From Galerina marginata (Eukaryota > Basidiomycota > Agaricomycetes > Agaricales > Galerinaceae), in assembly GCA_023014335.1 (NCBI GenBank), contig JAECYW010000008.1, positions 2,852,001 to 2,916,000 on the forward strand: a DNA stretch of 64,000 nt, in the 5' to 3' direction. Position 1 is the first letter of the stretch, and every line of letters begins with the position of its first letter. Below the pieces are notes generated by a model. That model had not been told where the DNA came from. It ran no database searches and saw only the letters and a program-made list of their open reading frames with translations. Of the stretch, positions 11,611 to 23,167 are shown piece after piece. The position numbers and the translations under genes were made by a program.

Positions 11611-14058
11611 ATGAACCTCAGTGACTTGAACGAAACTCGGAGTCGTCGAGTACAGATGATTTTGGTCTCCTTGTCTCGCCGTACGATAACGCCAGAACTT
11701 CCAACGTTTGGCGACAAGCTCGGTTATTTCGAGTATACCGATATTGAAGGTCCATGGGGAAATGGTTCTGATGTATTTGATGTATATTTCGGAGACGAAT
11801 ATGAAGGCGGTCTTTCTCCCACAAGCTGGGGGAAACATCTTTATAAAAGTGCCAAAATGGCACCTTCCGCAATAGAAGCTGCCACGCTTTTAGTGGAAGG
11901 TATAGGAACTGTCCATCCTGCGTCCAGACCATCAAATAGCGTATGGTTGGAGGGGCTGGAGTCGCCAATGCAGAACTCTCCAGATGTCATCTTTTGTCTT
12001 TCCTTTGCCGCTGTCCAATTTTTGAAGGCGAAGGACTTCAAAAAGGTGAGTAATTATGAATTCAACAGTCTGTGATCCATTGATACGAGTCATAAAATAG
12101 GCTCTGATTTGGGCAAACGGAGCGCGCGACGTATTTGAGAACTTGCTTGATGAAATTGCAGACGGTCCTGGTCCACGACAGGTTGGTAAGTCGTAATTCT
12201 TGATTCCCGACACAACTTCTAGCTTATATGGCGTGCAATAACGAAAGACTGGAAATCATCCGACTATTGCAAGCGCTTCTGGGTTGCTGGCAGCACTGCA
12301 TTTCAGACGCTTGCATCGACCCTCCGTCATGTCGGGAATACTGCCGCCAGTATGGCCTACATCTATCGATCGGTCCAGCTATCTGCTGAAATGCCCGACC
12401 CCAAGACATTCAAGGAATCCAGTGCTCTGTTTAAATGTCTTTATATAGAATATCAAACATTGATGAAATGCCGGCACCCGGAACCTACCATCATTTCGAA
12501 ATTAACGGTCATCGACAGTTCAGTAAATCTCTATGGTTCTTGGAAGAAGGTGCATCTTGAGAAACCAGGTGGTCTGACCGCAAGGATGGGCAGTTCTGTG
12601 TTCGTATATGGTGGTATGACGGTCACATCTTTCTTAACTCTATCTAAATTTGCGCTCTTAGGGCATCTTTATGTGCTAGGCGGTGTTAAAGACTTTGATG
12701 GTGGCCCATCTTACAAAAACTTCTGGCACCTCGATCTCACCAAACAGGACAAGTGGCAAAGACTACCCGACTTTCCTCTCACTCCATTAGGCCTTGATAA
12801 AGTGGGAGAGAATCCAATCATTGCCGTCGGGAATAAAGCATATCTGTTCACCGGCGCGAATTACCTGCCTTACTTTGACCTCGAAACTAAGCAATGGTCA
12901 GGTTTCATGACAACATTCAAACCTGATGAAGTTGTAACTTCTTGGCCATATGCCGATTGGGTGGTTTCTAACTGTGCATTCGTTCACCTGAAAGGCCGTC
13001 TTTATGTCTTTGGAGGTGTCCAACCTGCCCGCGTAGCTGGCTGCGATCTGTTTCTTGAGCTGAACCTCGAAACTCGGGAATGGCGTCGACTGAGCGGTAC
13101 GCCGTTTCCCAAACCCGTGAGCTCTAAGTACCCAGGTCCGCGGATTGCGCCTTTGGGCTGGGTCAACAAGATTGAAACCAAAATTTTCATCGCTTTTGGG
13201 CAGGCGGATCGATCTTCTGCTCAACAACTTCAGCAACCAGAAGGGAGTTGTCTTGCACATCAATACGACGATATCTGGAGTTGGGATATCGAGAACGAGC
13301 AATGGAAACGGGAGAAAATGCTGGGAAATATGCCCGGACCCCGAACAGAAGTGGCAGGTCTATATGTATGTTGTGATTATTTTTTCGTTGCCATTTCACA
13401 CTGATCCTGAACTTAGAGCTACATTCTCGACAAGGTCGTGTTATTTGGCGGGCGTAGCTCAACAACACCATGTTGGAGCGGGAAGCATAATTTGGCATTC
13501 TCATATTTCGCAGATACGTTTATCTGTGATCTCGGCGATGAATATGCTCGCGAGCATTGCCCTCATATTCCTGACGTTGAAACAGAAGGAATGCGTTGGA
13601 GACAAGTTCTTACTCGTGGGTTCCCCACCTATCGTGCTGGTGGGTCCCTTGTGGAAGACCCGGTCTCGGGAAAGATATTTCTCTTTTCTGGATCAGTTCA
13701 AGTGGAATTTCTCCCTTTTGACGTAAAGGGTATAACCAAGAGCTTTGCTGATATATGGGAGCTTCGGATTGATCTACCTGGCGGAAATTTTGATGCTGTC
13801 GATATTGAAGACGAAGCCCGGACCGCCAAAGCTGGACCTTGGCAACGGTGCTTTAGTTGTGGCTCAGTGGGGTCTTGGAAGAAATGTGGCGGTGAGTTTT
13901 CAGAAACCAGATTGTCAATAAAATTGCAACTTCCCTCAATGACAACCTTGTACACCCTAGGTTCGTGTAGTGGTCGAGCCTTTTTTTGTGGCCATGATTG
14001 CTTGACCGAAGGCTGGAAAGAACACAAGAAGGTCCACAATTGTCGAAAGATCAAATGA
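11611..14058 (+). CDS. Kelch-repeat/MYND zinc-finger protein, copy K3
   Basis: Six exons (11611-12045, 12101-12185, 12248-12613, 12662-13365, 13417-13891, 13961-14058) give about 720 residues. The second intron must use a weak AAG acceptor at 12247; only this gives G|AC TGG, aligning with the same junction in K1 and K2 and restoring DWKSSDYCKRF...LRHVGNTAASM. The N-terminus (MNLSDLNETRSRR) is unrelated at a glance to K1/K2 and closer in layout to K5. Kelch blades: LYVLGGVKD, LYVFGGVQP, VVLFGGRSS. The MYND finger is intact (CFSC, KKCGGSC, FFCGHDC, H-x3-H-x-C). Ends at TGA 14056-14058. No promoter element was singled out. Confidence 0.83.
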
Positions 14059-14331
14059 CTATCGGTATATTACATTTTATTTGTCTTCATCACTTGAAAA
14101 ATGTTGGTTTGGCGGTGAATTCATCGTGATATCTCTAACGACGTTCTCACCTCCGTCCGGCTTCTGTTTATCTACATTCGCTTGCAAGTGCGAGATTTGG
14201 AGATTGTAGACAAATTCAAGCTCGCCACACATCAGTTTTTTCGCTGATATTTGCTACCCCACCCCCTTTCCCCCTAATTACAAGCTCAGCGGTACCGGTC
14301 CCTCTATGAGGGCCTTCGGTGTCTCCTCTTA

Positions 14332-15097
14332 GTGGGAGGCATGACCGGGAGGCATCACCCAGAGATATGGTGCAAGTGTCTTCGTTTACATTGTGGTTGT
14401 GTCTTTTTATTGCAATTTACGCTCTCACTCGTATTCAAATTACTCGAGTATCTTTATAGGTTATCTTTACGTCCTAGGAGGCGAAAAAAACGCAAGACTT
14501 GGTCCGTTTTATTTCGACTTTTGGAGACCCAATCTTCAAAAGCTGGACAAGTAGCAACCTTTTCCCCCATGCCCTCTCCCGCGCTCAACTCATTCAATTT
14601 CAAATCAAAACGTCGCTGTATGGAAGGACACGGCGTACTACTTCACGGGTTCACAAATCCTCCATTGTTTTGATCTGCAAAAGGGACGTTGGTCAAAGGT
14701 TGCAATAACGTTACAGTCGGACGACATACTGAAAGGTGCATGGCCGTATTCATTGCAAGGCTTCAAAGAATTTACCATGAATCGCGTGAATGATCGATTA
14801 TATATCCTTTGGGGCTGTGGGCGCGGCTACGACTTGGTACAAGGCTCTATTCTCTTTATGGAATTGAATATTGCTACACGACGATTGAAACGGCTGAGCG
14901 GCACTCCAGTCTTCTTGAATGCCAACCTTGATTCTCCAGGACCGCAGATATCTGCCATTGGCTGGGTGACTTCCGAACAGACGAAGATCTTCATTGCATG
15001 TGGTCATACCAATCGAATGGCTGCCAATCTGCTTGAAGATCAGCGGGGTGCTAATTACCCATACGATGACATCTGGAGTTGGGATAGCTATGAGAGC
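14332..15097 (+). pseudogene. truncated Kelch-MYND copy K4 (relic)
   Basis: Homology begins inside the third exon of the family (GGITQRYGASVFVY, about 14350) and continues after the usual intron with YLYVLGGEKNARLGPFYFDF. A TAG then replaces the expected Trp codon after LQKLDK (about 14550). Beyond it the frame stays open through FTMNRVNDRLYI, RLKRLSGTP and YDDIWSWD, where homology stops at about 15095. No TPR region and no MYND exon follow. It resembles K5 (minus strand, 29.6-32.1 kb) more than K3: compare VLGGEKx4GPFYFDFWR and SISNQN(V/I)AVW. The 3' break lies within about 10 bp of the reversed HNH fragment. Confidence 0.8.
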
Positions 15098-15104
15098 ATG
15101 GCGA

Positions 15105-15385
15105 GCATGACTTTATCGAGTTGCACGGGTGTTGATATCTTTTCGCGATCCTCGGGCTTGTTGGATGTGAAAGTAAAAGTACGCATCGGCATGGAGTCGG
15201 GCGCAGCTTGAAACACCTCCCTGACGATCTTTTCTGCCGCGTTGACCAGTGAGGGCAGAGAGGCGTCGCTGTAGTTGATGGTGTTGGTTCTTGGCTTGAG
15301 CTTCTCTTCGTAGAGTTTGAGTCAGACGGAAGCTTCTGAAGACAGCGAGGTAACTTAGACATCGGATATTATTTTTCAAGTTTGT
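15105..15385 (-). pseudogene. 5' fragment of an HNH-domain gene (relic)
   Basis: Read on the minus strand this segment gives SSEASVKLYEEKLKPR and later SLPSLVNAAEKIVREVFQ, nearly the same as the N-terminal exon of the HNH gene at 34571-35023 (SLPSLVDAAEKIILEVFQ). It also carries sequence matching the region upstream of that gene's ATG (around 15370-15400), with the first ~20 codons deleted. The HNH domain itself is absent, so it cannot be functional. It is joined to repeat R1 on one side and K4 on the other. Confidence 0.75.
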
Positions 15386-16534
15386 TTGTGGAACTTGAAA
15401 GAGGCGTCGATTGTCTATCTTCCACCTTTGTATTGAGGTGATGTCTGCCTACTGTATGTGATAGTCACCGGTATGGTTGCCTTCATAGAGTACACCAAGT
15501 CCAGCTTCGTCGTTCAAGTAAAGATCTAGAAAATAAAAAATAAAAAATAAAGAATCGTTGACCCCCCAGCGCCGTTTACAAGAACCAGCAAGTCATGCAG
15601 CGAAGCGCACAGACTCCAGAGGAGAGGAACCAGCTAAGTATCTCCTACCCGAACCGTAAGTCACTGTTAAGCCCGGACTCGAACGCAAGTCGGGAGTCCA
15701 GACTGCAGAGTTCGCGGGTTCAGCGTTCTTGATAATAATAATAATATCAGTATTACTTACTCGCCTCGCGGTCCGATTCTGGAGATGAGGATATCTTCGA
15801 AGCTGCGGCCAGCCTGAGTGTAAGTGAGTGTGATACGACAGCACACAGTCGATGTATGCTCTAGACTAGAGTATTGTTACGAGCGATGGAGGGCTTGGGC
15901 TTGGGCTTGGGTGGTGGGGTGGATTTTTTGCGATCTGGACACGAACGGAGCTCAGGCTGAGAGCTGGAGTTTACAGGGTATGTAGACTCAGAGGTTAGAG
16001 AATCGTCATCGACTTGGGAGACTGTCAGACGCTAGGTTCAGAAAACCCTGTCTTGACTCTTGAGACTGTGGGTCTCGTTATGGACTAGGACGGCAGATCC
16101 ACGTCTGAACGTAAGTAACACGTTGGTCGACGCCCAGTGGCACTGGCAGTGCCATCGATATCGATGGTTCGGTGCCGTTCACAGGAACTATCATAGGAAA
16201 GTTCTGAGGTCAGGACAGGGCAGGTTTTTCTAGAACGAAAGATCTGGAGTAACGTAAGTACACGCTGCTGTACGACATTTTCTTTTGTGGAGATGAGGAT
16301 GTTTACTTACGTGAAGGATTAAAATTTAAACTTCGTGCACTGCCAGTGGCAGTCATGGTGGCAGGTACTGAATTCGTAAAAAAGATTTCATTTGAAGTCC
16401 GGAGATAACAATTAACATCGACACTGGAGCTAAGCCAGATAAGTAATCGACGAGCATTCGTCGCTGAGCAGAGACAAGCCATCGAGGACAGTGATGATGC
16501 CAATTGGTGATCAACAAGCAGCGTGACATAAGGC
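15386..16534 (-). repeat. dispersed repeat copy R1 (inverted relative to R2)
   Basis: On the minus strand this block is alignable by eye, with indels, to 32624-34560. Anchors include GCCTTATGTCACGCTGCTT at the outer end (16534), TCGTCGATTAC..ATCTGGCTTAGC (16420-16460), TTAATTGTTATCTCCGGACTT (16395-16415) and AAAATGTCGTACAGCA (16270-16285). It has no long open frame. Several GTAAGT-like motifs and an AT-rich AAAAATAAAAAATA tract (15530-15552) occur. It is the 5' flank that accompanies the HNH gene fragment. Confidence 0.65.
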
Positions 16535-17626
16535 ACGGTTATCGACACGGGTGACAACAACTGTCTGTCAGAGTCTCACCAACAACACTCTTCCCTCCAT
16601 TCTCCCTGGCGCTCACCTGGGGCACGAAAAACGGACACGAAGGACGATAAACGAAAAGAGCAGAGCCATCGGCAGGCCCTGGTGCACGCAAAGAGGACTC
16701 TTGTCACAGTCGGTAAGTCGGCATCAACGTCCAGCGTAGGAGTTGCTCATAGATAGGATTGACCCACAGCGTGGCCTATTCGTATCTCTTCTATCCCTGG
16801 CTATCCATCCATCCTCAGGAGGACAATCATTCGAGAGTCGAGAGCACTCCACTTCTTAGCTCTGCAGGTATGTTACAATGTTTAATCCCATCTCGTACTT
16901 CATACTGCGTTCGATTGCTGCGCGGGAGTAGTTCGACCCCGTGGGGGCTGGTGCCGCGGGTAGTGCTGTATGCTGTGTGGGGACGCCGTGCTGTGTGCTG
17001 TGCTGCTGCTGCGCGATGGCGATGTGAATGTGAATGTGAAGGGGAGGTAGATGTTCGAATTAGAACGGAATTGCCGGAAAGCGATCGGGAACGTGCTCCA
17101 GGGCTGCTCGTCCACGTTGATGTTGATGTCCTTTTTCTCTGCTCTTTTTGTCTTCTCGTCGTCGTCGTCGTCGCTGGCGTGGTCGTTCGTACTTGCAGCT
17201 GACCGTTGTGTTTTACTTTTATTGCGAACCTTATCCGCCACAAGATTTTTTCGCATTCTCTAAACTTTTTACCTCCGAATTCTGATCAACCTGCCCCTGG
17301 ACCTCGATTACGGTTACCTATCACCTGTGCCACAACTTGATTCTTGATTCCACCACCGGGTTACGTTTTACGTTTTACGACTGCAGCGAGTGAGTAGTCT
17401 AATCCCATTCACACCTCCCCGCCCCGCCCCGAACCGAGATGCGATGGAGGCTGATGTTGATCTTCTCTTCATTGCTCTTCTCTAGTCAACATCAATATCA
17501 ACATCAACATCGCCATCTTCACCTACACCTTCTCAAGCAATCGCAAGCCCAAGCCTATCAGCGTCATCTTATCCCGCTTCCAGTGCCACTTCCAGTTCAT
17601 TCACATCGCATCAAGCTGAATCACAC
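16535..17626. other. ATG4 upstream region
   Basis: About 1.1 kb without a supported gene. The part nearest ATG4 (17280-17620) is pyrimidine- and CA-rich, as in fungal promoters and 5' UTRs, and holds possible splice sites. Short open frames at 16551-17263 on both strands are low-complexity. Confidence 0.4.
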
Positions 17627-20600
17627 ATGGCAAGCAAGAACCAGCGACACACGCCTTCTCCGTCTCCGTCTCCCTCATCTTCAGCTTCGACGCCACCATC
17701 TACCCAGCCACCCCCCTCCAAACTTCCCAAGTTTCTGCAAAAACAGAACAGAGACCGGTCAAAGTCGGTGACCGACCCTGGTGCTGGGTCTTCTTCAGGT
17801 GGCGGGCATGCAGGGGCCAGCGCGAGCACGAGTATGAGCGCGAGCAGCAGTGGGGCGATGTCTGGGTCTGGGTCGGGGTCGGGGTTCTCGACTGCGTCGG
17901 CGCCAGCAGGACAGGGAGCCCCTCCTGAGTCGGCCATTCCGGTTTCGAAGCCGAGGAAGACGAGCAAGTTTTTGTCTATCAATAAGGATAAAGACAAGGA
18001 TAAAGACAAGGAGAAGGAGAAGGAGAAGAAACTGCCGGACACGCCTGCAGATGGTACCACGAACACGAGGAACGGGAACTCTACGCCTTCAATGGATATG
18101 GAGGAGATGGAAGTGGACGTGGACGAGCCCCCTGTGATCGTCGAGCCCCCTCCGCAGGCTCAGGCTCAGAGCATCCCCCGCCCGCGCACACGTTCGGAAC
18201 GACCTATCAGCTCTGCCAACTCTGCGCCCGAGTCTCATTCTTCACGGGTACAGGTTCCTATGCCAGTACCTGTGTCTGGTCTTAACGCGTCTACGTCCTC
18301 CTCAAACTCGAACTCTAATTACACCTCCAACGCAAACTCGAACTACACCTCCAACTCGCATTCGACCTCCCGAATCGGCGACCTGCCCACCCGGCTGTCT
18401 GGGTGGTTCGCGCATACTTTCAGCTCGTCGAGTACGGATCTGTCCTTACCCGCCATCCTCGCACAGTCTTCCTCCCGTTCCTCCAATTCGCACTCTTCTT
18501 CCTCCCATCCGCATGCAACCTCCAATTCAAATGCCAACGCAGGAGGAGGAGGAGGAGGAGCAGGCTCGATAGCCTCCCCGCGTAGAGGCCCCTCCGCCTC
18601 GGCCCTCCTGACAGCCGCCAAGCACGGGAAGGGGCACCTCGACAAGGCGATGCGGTATTTGTTGGATAGCGATGCGACGCCTGATAAGTGTCGGGATCCG
18701 ATTTGGTTGCTTGGGGTTGAACATCGGGGGTGGGAGGCTCCTCTCCCACCAGCAGGTCCGCTTGCTCTGGGAATGGGAGAGGGGCAGGGGGAGGGGAAAC
18801 ATAATGGGAAGAGTAAAAAGGAAGGCAAGGAAAGCAAGGAGGGGAAGAGGAGGATGTCCGCTTCCCCGCCTATCTCCTTCCGCTCTTCTACATCGTCTTC
18901 ATACTCGACGTCGTCTATCGAGCACTCCTTATCCCTATCCCAGTCACAGGGCCCTAGCTCTTCATCTTCCAGCCCAAGCGGAAGTGGAAATGGAAGCGGG
19001 AAACACCCCAACCCAGCTGCGCACTGGCCCCCTGTCTTCTACATGGATTTCACGTCGAGGGTGTGGTTGACTTATAGGTCGCATTTCGGGACGCCGATTC
19101 GGGATGGAAGGTTGGGTGATTTGGCTTTATGTTCTGGTGCGGGTTCGGGTGTGGGTGTGGGTGGTGCGGGCGGGGATAACTGGGAGGGTGGCGGGTCGAC
19201 GTCTACTACTGGGAGTGGGAGTGGGTCGGGGTATAACTCCTCTTCGAACGTCCACGTGAACGCACACGTCAACGCGCCCTCGCCGACTGCGAGTACGCCT
19301 TCCTTCCGGACGCGGCCTTGGAATTGGGTGTCTGGGTCTGGGTCTGGGTCCAACTCCGGGTCGGGCGGAGGAGGAGGAGGGGGTGGATTGGGTGCGTTGG
19401 GCGGTCTACTGGGCGGGGAGAAGACGTGGAGCAGCGATACGGGGTGGGGATGTATGTTGAGGACTGGACAGAGTTTGTTGGCTAATTCGTTGGTGCATGT
19501 TCATCTTGGACGAGGTGGGTTTGGTTTGGGTTACTTCCTTCCTTGCTTCTGTCCTTTCCTTCTCCCCTTTCTCTTCTCCTTTTTGCCTTTTACTTCAACC
19601 CCCTACCCTCTAATCATCAAATACCAAACACCAAACTAACAAAAAAACCCACAGACTGGCGCCGCCCCCCACACCCCATCGCAACAGCGGACTACGCGAC
19701 GTACGTGCGCATCCTCACGTGGTTCCTCGACACGCCGGCGCCGGAGGCGCCGTTCAGCGTGCACCGCATGGCGCTGGCTGGGAAAGAGCTGGGCACGGAT
19801 GTGGGGCAGTGGTTTGGGCCGAGTGTTGCTGGGGGTGCTATCAGGTGGGTTTTTGAGTTTTTGTGGGGTGACCTAGGGATTGAGCTGCAGCGTGGAAGAG
19901 CAGTTGTTTGGGAGTGTGGCATGGCTTTTTGTTTTTCGTACTTGAACGTGCTTCTCCGCTGTCTCTTCTTCGTTTCTTCGCCTATCCTATCCTCTCTAGA
20001 AATTCGAAATCCCACTGACCCCCAACTTTCTACCAGGACCCTCGTACACGCCTTCCCCGAATGCGGCCTTGGCGTGTCCGTCGCTGTCGATAGCACTTTA
20101 TACCAGACCCAAGTCTTCGCAGCCTCGCACTCGGAGTCGTCATCGTCACTCATGACCGCCCGCTCGCCGAGGAGGCACCACCAGCAACATCTGTCGTCGA
20201 CGTGGGGTGATCGGCCGGTGTTGCTCTTGCTTGGGATCAGGCTGGGGATCGAGGGTGTGAATCCGATTTATTATGAGACTATCAAAGTATGTTGTTTGCC
20301 CAAAAATATTTTTCGACCTGAAGCTGATCATGAGCACTCTCCAGCTTCTGTACACCTTCCCTCAATCAGTGGGCATCGCGGGCGGCAGGCCTAGCTCGTC
20401 GTACTACTTTGTCGGGTCGCAGGCTGACAACTTGTTTTACCTCGACCCGCATAATGCCCGTCCGGCTATCCCGCTGCGGCCGCCCCCGCGGATGCCTGTG
20501 GATGAGCGCGAGACGGAGTCGGATGGGAGTAGTACTGGGCATCCGAGGTCCAAGTCGCGCCAACAGCAGCAGCAGCGATACGGCAACCAACAACCCCCGC

Positions 20601-22215
20601 GGTCCACCACACCAAGCAGCCTAACAGCGCACGCCCGCGCGCCGACCTCGCCCTCCTCCGTACGCACGGGCTCGTCGAATTTTTCATACCACGCCCCGGT
20701 GTCCCCGTCGCCGCTGCAGCAGCAGTTCTCGTCCGACTCGACGTCGTCGTCGACGTCTGCTGTGTCGGGGGTGTCGGTGGTGTCGGATGCGTCTGTGGAT
20801 TCGGAGGACTCGAGGTCGCCGGCGCCGTCATATAGGCAGAGCAGCCAGCAGGGGCATGGGAGGTGGCGCTCGGCGAGTGCGAGTGCGAGCTTGCCGGCTT
20901 CGCCCCGGATGGATGCACGTGAGCTCGGTGTGGGCGGGGGCGGGGGCGGGGGCAGCGAGCATGGACGGGCGGGGTACGGAATTGGGATGAACCCGAACGC
21001 GAGCATTACGCATGAAGGTGTGGGCGGGGGGCTGGACGCGGTGCAGTTGCACTATTGCACGGCGTACAGCGCGGCGGAGCTCAAGACGTTCCACTGCGAG
21101 CGGGTGAGGAAGATGCCGCTGAGCGGGCTGGACCCGAGTATGTTGATTGGGTTCTTGTGCCGCGATGAGGCGGATTGGTTAGATTTTAGGAAGAGGGTTG
21201 GTGAGGTGTGTGTTGTTTTCCTTTTGCGTTTGATGATAGGGAGGCAGATGCTGATGATGATGATTTGTTGTAGCTTCCACGGACGATATTCTCGGTGCAG
21301 GATGAGCCTCCGACATGGCCGAGTGATTCGGATGATAATATGGGCTTGGAGTCAATTTCGGAGCCGGATGATATGGACTTTGACGAGCCGGAGGAAGAGG
21401 GTGAAGGTGTTGAGGTCGAGGCGGAAGATGAAGACGCAGATGGGGATGCTGATGGAGACGGCGACGAGCAGTTCTTCGACACTCGCTCGGGGTCAGCCTC
21501 GGTCTCTAGTGCGAGCGGGGCGAGCAACCAGCGCGGCCACAGGAGCAGAAGCGAAGAGATCGACACGGAGGAGGATCCGGTGGATCCTGTTACGCCGGGC
21601 CCGAATTCGCGGTTTGATATCATCCATCATCCGCGGTCGCGTGGGACGGGAGGGAAGGTCGGACGTGAAGAGGATGAGGATGGGTTCGGCGTTGAGGATG
21701 ACGATGAGGAGGATGAGGACGGTGTCGGTGTGGAGGGCGATGATATAGAAGATGACTGGGTTGACCCGTCATTGCCGACGCCCACTGCGCCGCCTCGTCC
21801 GCCGAAGGCGAGGTCGCCCCCGCCGAAGGCGAGGTCGCCCCCGCCGCCTGTGCCTGCGAAGGAGTCGTCGCCGTCGCCCCCGTCCTCGTCGAATGTGCCA
21901 CCGCTGGCGAAGGGCAAGTCGTCCTCGTCCTCGTCGTCCAAGCCTGGTGGCAGCAGCAGCAGCAGTGGGAAGACGAAAAAGACGAAAAAGCAGATCCCGG
22001 TGCCTGTCCCGTCTGTCCGGCTTCAACAGCAGCAGCAACAGCAGGAACACTACCCGTTCCCGGTGACGCCTGCGGACGACCCGGCGTCGTCGTCGCCGCA
22101 GGATAGGGCGAGGAACTCGTCGACGAAGGGGAAGACGCAGAGGATGCATAATGCACGGGCGAGGGATGGGGGGCGGACGCAGAGCGGGGGTGTGAAGGGC
22201 ATCTTGACTGACTGA
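17627..22215 (+). CDS. ATG4: cysteine protease ATG4 (autophagy), very long form
   Basis: Peptidase family C54 enzyme that processes and delipidates Atg8 in the cytosol during autophagosome formation. Five exons (17627-19514, 19655-19844, 20037-20286, 20345-21205, 21274-22215) join in frame to about 1,376 residues. Catalytic landmarks are present: DFTSRVWLTYRSHFGTPI, the nucleophile in SSDTGWGCMLRTGQS (Cys about 609), GGRPSSSYYFVG and the Asp/His pair in FYLDPHNARPA (about 810 and 812). CRDEADWLDFRKRV marks the C-terminal part of the fold. The length is far above yeast or human ATG4 because of a Ser/Gly-rich N-terminus (about 450 residues), a Gly/Ser insert before the Cys, a Ser/Gln-rich insert after the His, and an acidic then Pro/Ser/Lys tail. 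GC-rich codon use contrasts with neighbours. Many antisense open frames here are composition shadows. Confidence 0.92.
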
Positions 22216-23094
22216 GTGGTGGGGTCGCTGTGGGCTGTTGACCCGCGAGGATGTCAGGGCTGATTGGTTCCTCTCTTCTCTTTGCATGCGTGCAGATGTA
22301 CCACCCCATTCATTGATGCTTGCCCTTCTGACTGACTTACTTTACTATTGATCCTTCCATTTCCTATTTCCATTCCATCACCATGGCCTTTTCTCTTTCT
22401 ACCCAGGTTTTTATTCCTTTTCTTTTTCATCCCGACTCGTCCGTTTTGCAATTGTAAAGTGTACAGTCATGACTACCCCTTCGCCCAGGACGCTTTTCCT
22501 AGGCTTTTTACATAGCTTTCATACTCGCCTTACCATGGCCAGCCTCAACAACTTTGTTGATTGACTTCCTTTTTTTTTTTGGCGAACTCTCTTATGATAC
22601 GGTATAATCCGTTGACCTTTCAATTTTTTTTACTGTACTTTATACATTCTACTTACTATTGGTTCTTGTCATTGTCAACCTGGCTCGCGATGTATGGAAT
22701 TCCCTTGCTCAATGTTTTATTTCTGACTGTACATACCTTCTGTAGACGTGTCATAGCATATCATATATTTTTCTTCTCTCTTCAGGCTGCTAACTTTGCT
22801 ATCGGTGTTGGTCGATGTGGAATTGGCTGGAAATGGTGTTTGGGCACGCCATTTGCTTATTAGTCTATTCTGGCTTCCCTTCCGATAGAGATTAGAGTTA
22901 TTGGGCTATGTGATGATTCATGTCATGAGCCTAGGCGTTTCTAATGCCGAATGTTGATCAAGGGAAGCCGAGGGAAGAAAACGAATTTGAACCAAATCTG
23001 TCTTGAACTCCCAGGACGACATTGACTTGCGCCATATCCCTATCAAAGTACGCGAGATAGACTATTACCTGGCTTCGTCTTCGGATAGCGGCGA
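22216..23094. other. intergenic, ATG4 3' side and FMO upstream
   Basis: T-rich sequence after the ATG4 stop. One short open frame (22561-22863) is hydrophobic only because the DNA is T-rich. No gene seen. Confidence 0.5.
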
Positions 23095-23102
23095 TATATA
23101 AG
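23095..23102 (+). promoter_or_regulatory. TATA box of the FMO gene
   Basis: TATATAAG at 23095-23102. Transcription would start some 25-35 bp downstream, that is after the in-frame ATG at 23114. This argues that translation begins at the next ATG, 23168. Confidence 0.55.
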
Positions 23103-23167
23103 CCAGAGTTTCGATGGACTCCAGTCTCGGTCACTTTCTTGGATTCCTATCTAGCTCTAGACACCCA

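Noticed and set aside
15530..15552. AT-rich AAAAATAAAAAATA tract as a functional element
   Set aside because: Simple-sequence tract inside R1 with no further support.
15670..15705. tRNA-like T-arm hairpin (CCCGGACTCGAACGCAAGTC...)
   Set aside because: On the minus strand it contains GTTCGAGTC, but the arms have a bulge and no anticodon or D-arm can be folded nearby. It lies inside repeat R1.
20437..22309. Long antisense open frames (for example 20437-21006, 21620-22309 and 21769-22287 on -)
   Set aside because: They are produced by GC-rich, triplet-repetitive coding DNA of ATG4 on the other strand and encode only Arg/Pro/Ser-rich low complexity.
23114..23167. FMO start at 23114
   Set aside because: Only 12 bp after the TATA box and would hide the signal peptide behind 18 residues.
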